Shown here one piece after another: positions 59,990 to 64,000 of a DNA stretch of 64,000 nucleotides. Under the pieces are notes generated by a model. The model was not told where the DNA came from. It saw only the letters and a list, made by a program, of their open reading frames with translations, and made no database searches. Each line of letters begins with the position of its first letter. The stretch's first letter is position 1. The translations under genes were made by a program, and so were the position numbers. The stretch is from Tunicatimonas pelagia (GTDB lineage Bacteria; Bacteroidota; Bacteroidia; Cytophagales; Cyclobacteriaceae). Location of the stretch: positions 6,700,501-6,764,500 of the forward strand of contig NZ_CP120683.1 in assembly GCF_030506325.1 (NCBI RefSeq). The letters run 5' to 3'.

Positions 59990-62719
59990 TTAATGCGATA
60001 ATTTCTTGTTAACAGGTGGCGTAGGCAGGGTAAATGAAAACTTAGCCCATTGACCGGGTTCACTTTCTACCCATAGTTTGCCCTGGTGATGCTCAATGAT
60101 TTTTCGGCTGATGGTAAGTCCTAAACCACTACCTACGGGCTTTTTAGTAGTTTGGTTATGAGCCTGAAAAAAGCCTTCAAAAATCATTTCCTGGCTCGTA
60201 GCCGGAACGCCTTTACCATTGTCTATAACGTTCACTTTTACCATATTATCTACTAGGTAAGACGAAATCCGCACCTGTCCGTTGTCCGAATCGCAAAATT
60301 TAATAGCATTGGAAATCAGATTGAGTACTACTTGCATTAGGCGGTCGTCATCGGCTTGCACCAGAGGCAAGTTAGGCGATAAATCAGTCTTTAGCGCAAT
60401 ACTTTTCTCTTTCAACACCTGAGAAACACTTTTGATGGCATCCTGAATAATGCTATTGATGTCTGTTTTGCTTAGATCTAACTGTTGTTTTCCCGATTCA
60501 AATTTTTCTAAGTCTAGCACTTGATTGATTAGTCGCTCCATCCGGTCGGTTTCTCTAATGATCGTACTTAAAAACTGATCTTTTTCTTCGTCAGACAATT
60601 CAGGGGAGTCCTGAAGAATTTCGCAAAATGCCCGAATAGAAGTAATCGGAGTACGCATCTCGTGGGTAACGGTAGAGATAAACTCATCTTTCAGATGGTC
60701 AATTTTTTGTAGTTCCTGATTAGCTCGCTTAAGCTGATGACCTATTTTTTCTAGCTCCTGCGATTTTTGTTTCAGCTCCTGATTGGCATACACCAACTGC
60801 TGGGATTCATTTAGTACTTGAAACAAGTCTTCTAGCATTAGCTCGTCTTTACGCACTACCGACATAACCATTACGTGGGCCGATGCCGAACCGATCACTC
60901 CCGCTAAAAGCCGTTCGGCGAAGCTCACTAATCGGTAATCTCCTTCAGTTGGGTAGCTTGTTTGGCTCTCATGATAAAAAGATTTTAGTGAGGCTTCTGT
61001 TCTGCTCTTGCCCAAAAATTTGGTCAGTAGCTCTTGAATACGGGCTAAATGTACTACCTGTTTTCCCCCTACCGAAGCAGTACTTTGGGGCGAGTAACGA
61101 AAAATATCAACGAATAGCTCAGCTTGCTTACGTTCACTGGCAGTGGCTTGCGTGAATAACGATACTACTAAGTAACATCCGGTATTGAGTAATAAACTCC
61201 AGAAGATAGCTTGGGAGAGGGGAGAGAAACTCGTCAATCCAAATAACGACTCGGGTCGTAAAGCAGAAAAACCAAATAGTCCCTGATTGAGCAGGTTAGG
61301 GGAGAGTAACTGGGCTTGTACAATAGTGGGTAGCACCAGCGTATAAAGCCAGATTCCAAATCCTACCAACAATCCGGTATAAGCTCCCTGTCGCGTACCT
61401 TCTTTCCAAAAAATGCCACCCAGCAAGGGGGGGGCAAGTTGGGCTACAGCTACAAAGGAGATAATGCCAATAGATACCAAAGAAAACTGGTCGCCAATCG
61501 ACTTGAAGTATAGATAGGCCAGCAATAAAATTCCAACAATCGTTAGGCGGCGACTATTCAGCAAAGCCCGGTTGATACTTCTTCGCTTTAATTCGTGCAC
61601 CGCCTTTCCAGAGAGCCAGATAGGAACCAGCAAATTGTTGTTAACCATTGTGCTAAGGGCAATGGTAGAGACAATAATCATACTGGTGGCGGCTGACAGA
61701 CCACCCAAAAATGTAAAAATTATCATAGCATTTGCCCCGTAGTACTGAGGGATTGCTAGCACGTAAGTGTCAGCATCAATGCCCTGATCTTGAAATAATA
61801 AATTGCCTCCCAGCGCAATTGGTAAAACAAATAGGTTAATTAAAATGAGATAAAGAGGAAAGAGCCAAGTGGCCCGAAGCAGGTGTTTTTCGTCTACATT
61901 TTCCTTCACAGCTACCTGAAATTGGCGGGGAAGCAGAAATATCGCTAACATAGCCACCAGCGTTAGCCAAAACCAGTCGGCGTACTGGCCTTCGTCGAGC
62001 GTAAATAGTGTGCGTAACGAAGGAAGTTGGCTGGCCTGGTGAAATATATCTCCGAATCCATCATACACTCCGAAAGTAACGTAGGCACCTACCGCTATGA
62101 AAGCGACCAACTTGAATAATGATTCAAAAGCAATGGCGGTAACCATTCCCTCATGACGTTCGGTAACATCTACGCGCCGGGTACCAAATAAAATGGCAAA
62201 CCCAGCCAAGGCAATTGTAATAAATAGCGCAGGGTTACTAGTTAATCCGATTAAGGTACCCCGCTGGCTGGGACTATCTAGCAAAATATCAATACTGGCC
62301 GCAATGGCTTTTAGTTGAATAGAGATGTAGGGCAGCACTCCTAAAATACATATTACGGTCACCAAAATACCCAGGCGAATATCGTTGCCGTATCGTACCG
62401 AGATAAAATCGGCTAAGGTGGTAATTCGCTGTACTTTACAAATTCGGATAATCTTACGCAGTACCACCCACCAGAGCGGAGCCATGAGAGTTGGACCAAG
62501 GTAGGTAGTTAGAAAAGTAACGCCCTGCTGGGCAGCCTGCCCTACACTTCCGTAGTATGTCCAGGCGGTACAAAAAACTGCTAGCGAAAGTGAGTAGATG
62601 TAAGGGTTACTTACCAGACTACGGCCTCGTCGGGTTTGTCGCTCACCAAGGTAGGCAATTCCGAAAAGTAACGCCAGGTATAAGATCGAGCTTATGAGAA
62701 TTAGCCACTGCAAACTCAT
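59990..62719 (-). CDS. Sodium:solute symporter-histidine kinase fusion (CbrA-like)
   Basis: 909 residues. The N-terminal half (about 1-500) is a 12-13-helix SSS domain (YYGSVGQAAQQGVTFLTTYLGPTLMAPLWW; FTFLGGLSAATSMIIVSTIALSTMV). A linker and coiled coil (QELKQKSQELEKIGHQLKRANQELQ) lead to HisKA with His686 (STVTHEMRTPITSIRAF) and an ATPase domain (LNLISNAIKFCDSDNG; GSGLGLTISRKIIEHHQG). CbrA-type proteins couple transport or sensing of a nutrient to a regulator. With the small TM protein and regulator nearby, acetate or carbon status is the likely signal. Confidence 0.94.
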   Translation of the reverse strand: MSLQWLILISSILYLALLFGIAYLGERQTRRGRSLVSNPYIYSLSLAVFCTAWTYYGSVGQAAQQGVTFLTTYLGPTLMAPLWWVVLRKIIRICKVQRITTLADFISVRYGNDIRLGILVTVICILGVLPYISIQLKAIAASIDILLDSPSQRGTLIGLTSNPALFITIALAGFAILFGTRRVDVTERHEGMVTAIAFESLFKLVAFIAVGAYVTFGVYDGFGDIFHQASQLPSLRTLFTLDEGQYADWFWLTLVAMLAIFLLPRQFQVAVKENVDEKHLLRATWLFPLYLILINLFVLPIALGGNLLFQDQGIDADTYVLAIPQYYGANAMIIFTFLGGLSAATSMIIVSTIALSTMVNNNLLVPIWLSGKAVHELKRRSINRALLNSRRLTIVGILLLAYLYFKSIGDQFSLVSIGIISFVAVAQLAPPLLGGIFWKEGTRQGAYTGLLVGFGIWLYTLVLPTIVQAQLLSPNLLNQGLFGFSALRPESLFGLTSFSPLSQAIFWSLLLNTGCYLVVSLFTQATASERKQAELFVDIFRYSPQSTASVGGKQVVHLARIQELLTKFLGKSRTEASLKSFYHESQTSYPTEGDYRLVSFAERLLAGVIGSASAHVMVMSVVRKDELMLEDLFQVLNESQQLVYANQELKQKSQELEKIGHQLKRANQELQKIDHLKDEFISTVTHEMRTPITSIRAFCEILQDSPELSDEEKDQFLSTIIRETDRMERLINQVLDLEKFESGKQQLDLSKTDINSIIQDAIKSVSQVLKEKSIALKTDLSPNLPLVQADDDRLMQVVLNLISNAIKFCDSDNGQVRISSYLVDNMVKVNVIDNGKGVPATSQEMIFEGFFQAHNQTTKKPVGSGLGLTISRKIIEHHQGKLWVESEPGQWAKFSFTLPTPPVNKKLSH

Positions 62720-62722
62720 AAG

Positions 62723-62926
62723 CTACGGTTTAAGCCTGTTATTTTCCAGTAAAATTCCTAAGAGCACCGTCATCAGTACCCAAGTACCAAAAATGTAAAG
62801 GTAAAGCTGCGGAATATCTAGCACGGTTGCTCTTTGATTAGCAATAGAAATCAGAGGGTACTGTAACAGTAGCAAAAATACTGTGAAAATAATAAGTAAG
62901 GCTGATTTCAGGGTAGGTTGTTGCAT
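62723..62926 (-). CDS. Small two-TM protein next to the SSS kinase
   Basis: 67 residues with two helices (LKSALLIIFTVFLLLLQYPL; LYLYIFGTWVLMTVLLGILL). It is encoded 3 bp upstream of the SSS kinase, much as the DUF4212 subunit precedes the SSS permease, so it is probably its small membrane partner. No sequence family is recognised. Confidence 0.7.
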   Translation of the reverse strand: MQQPTLKSALLIIFTVFLLLLQYPLISIANQRATVLDIPQLYLYIFGTWVLMTVLLGILLENNRLKP

Positions 62927-62928
62927 GT

Positions 62929-63131
62929 TAATGATTAGTGAGTAATGAATGATGATTAATAATCAATGAGCAGTGTGCAATTAAAAGTGAGCCATCGCAC
63001 GATGAATAATAGAAAATGAGAAGCATTTAGCAAGGAGCTTGCAGCAGAGAGTAATGCCTTTGGTTACCTCGCATCAGGAGCCCAGCCATTGAACAATTCA
63101 GCTATTAATCATTAATCATTATCCATTATCC
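62929..63131 (-). repeat. TAATGATTA-type inverted-repeat element
   Basis: Left arm 62929-62961 and right arm 63103-63131 are about 70 percent complementary, sharing the TATTAATCAT core. It overlaps the last codons of the regulator gene at 63112. Compare 45086-45142 and 46896-46999. Confidence 0.55.
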
Positions 63132-64000
63132 GGTCGAGTTCTTTCTGTACCGCAGCTCTGCGCTTTTCCTTTTCGATGACAATGGGCGGAGCCATGCGTA
63201 CCTGACAATCCGCAATGGCGCAACGCTCGCAAGTAGTATGAACGGTTTTTGTCACTAAATTCGGGTCGCTCAAAAACTGAATCTGCTTTTTTAGCTTACT
63301 ATCAATCAAAAAGCCTACAGTTACGCTGATGCTTTCGTCGGGATTAGATTCATTCGATTTGGCAATAGAAAGGCACAAATACTGGTTCGCTGTTTTCCAG
63401 TACTTAGAGATTTGGGTGCCGGCCATTACGTGGTGGTTGGGCTGCAAACGCTGCTGACTACGTAAAGCTTTAATAATATTAATTGAAATCCACCGGTGGC
63501 AGTAGTGTTCATTTAGCTGATTCGCGTGCGGACTGTGAAACTGAGAGAGGTGCAACTCTTTGGTAAGCTCGTAGTTTGAAAAGTTATCAGTACCGACGAA
63601 GCGCAAGAAAAACACATTTTTAATACCGAAGTACGTTGGCAGAATATTGGTGAGCCGCTGGAACAACATTTCGGGCGTAGCCTCGTATTTTTTCAAGAAT
63701 TGAAGTAAAACAGCTTCATTCCACTTTCGCAAACGGGCAAAACGCGTAACATCCTGAATAACTACCTTTTTTTCCATCAGCAAGGCAGCAGCGAAGTAAG
63801 ATGCGCGGTAATTATTCAGTAGCTCTTCAAAGGTGCCCGGGGCTTGGGGCGGTGTTTCCTGCGGACGTTCTTCTATTGCTAAGTACTGAAATGCTAGCTC
63901 TCGGGCCATTAGAAAATTTTCTTGCGCCCGAGTAAGTCGCTGATTAATCAGCAGCAACTTTCGTTTAGTGTGGTACAGCGAACGAACGTGCTGAAGAATA
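63112..64000 (-). CDS. C-terminal part of an XRE/IrrE (DUF2083-like) short-chain-acyl regulator
   Basis: The frame is open to base 64000 (upstream residues ...ILQHVRSLYHTKRKLL), so the N-terminus with the HTH is outside the window. Visible are the end of an IrrE/ImmA metallopeptidase-like domain, a region with FEELLNNYRASYFAAALLM and a C-terminal four-Cys/His patch (HYCHRW, CERCAIADC). Relatives of RamB/ScfR type control acetate and short-chain-acid metabolism. With the SSS kinase and the acs cluster nearby, control of acetate use is likely. Confidence 0.82.
   Translation of the reverse strand, partial: ILQHVRSLYHTKRKLLLINQRLTRAQENFLMARELAFQYLAIEERPQETPPQAPGTFEELLNNYRASYFAAALLMEKKVVIQDVTRFARLRKWNEAVLLQFLKKYEATPEMLFQRLTNILPTYFGIKNVFFLRFVGTDNFSNYELTKELHLSQFHSPHANQLNEHYCHRWISINIIKALRSQQRLQPNHHVMAGTQISKYWKTANQYLCLSIAKSNESNPDESISVTVGFLIDSKLKKQIQFLSDPNLVTKTVHTTCERCAIADCQVRMAPPIVIEKEKRRAAVQKELDRIMDND

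Noticed and set aside
1-64000. rRNA, tRNA, prophage structural genes or polysaccharide-utilisation (SusC/SusD) pairs
   Set aside because: None was recognised. The TonB receptors lack SusD partners and glycoside hydrolases nearby, so they are treated as iron or heme receptors.

Overview
The window looks like a chromosomal segment of a marine or soil Bacteroidota, most likely order Cytophagales. The grounds are many TonB-dependent receptors with an N-terminal carboxypeptidase-regulatory-like domain, PepSY-TM proteins, HmuY, DUF4374- and DUF4230-type proteins, LytTR and 7TMR-DISM signalling, a sodium:solute symporter fused to a histidine kinase, and TAnnTTTG-like -7 promoter elements. The placement is inferred from protein families only; no rRNA or tRNA gene was seen.

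Region 1 (1-34.8 kb) is an iron and heme acquisition island, almost all on the minus strand. It starts with a TonB receptor cut by the window edge, a Fur-family regulator and a small eight-cysteine protein. Two paralogous three-gene modules follow (TonB receptor, DUF4374-like lipoprotein, PepSY-TM protein). In the second module the lipoprotein gene carries an in-frame stop. Next come an AraC regulator with a siderophore receptor, then another siderophore receptor with a PepSY protein and small cysteine-containing proteins, then a PepSY/methyltransferase pair. A plus-strand PIN toxin-antitoxin pair sits before a full heme locus (receptor, HmuY, small Cys protein, ChaN-like protein, HmuT, HmuU, HmuV, HmuS). 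A palindrome related to TTTAGAnTnAnTCTAAA lies in front of four receptors and an orphan LuxR regulator, usually just downstream of a -7-like element. It is probably the Fur box.

Region 2 (34.8-42.5 kb) has a decayed two-component sensor fragment and a non-coding stretch. It then has a tight four-gene operon: a six-TM protein carrying a muramidase and an amidase domain, a membrane-anchored DUF5675 protein, and two DUF4230-like membrane proteins. I do not recognise this combination; it is the best candidate in the window for an undescribed system.

Region 3 (42.8-48.9 kb) is a plus-strand acetate uptake and activation cluster: InsA-like DNA-binding protein, porin, DUF4212 small subunit, SSS permease and acetyl-CoA synthetase. 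Its likely regulators (XRE/IrrE-type regulator, small TM protein, SSS-histidine kinase, response regulator) lie at 59.6-64 kb. Both parts share the same TAATGATTA-type inverted-repeat elements.

Region 4 (49.2-59.6 kb) separates these two parts. It holds a LytS/LytTR-like two-component pair, an Rrf2 regulator behind a 24-bp palindrome, several lipoproteins and membrane proteins of unknown role, small enzymes (two alpha/beta hydrolases, a RibD-like reductase, a GNAT acetyltransferase) and two gene fragments. Short tandem repeats of 14-15 bp whose units can form hairpins occur in several genes and one intergenic region.
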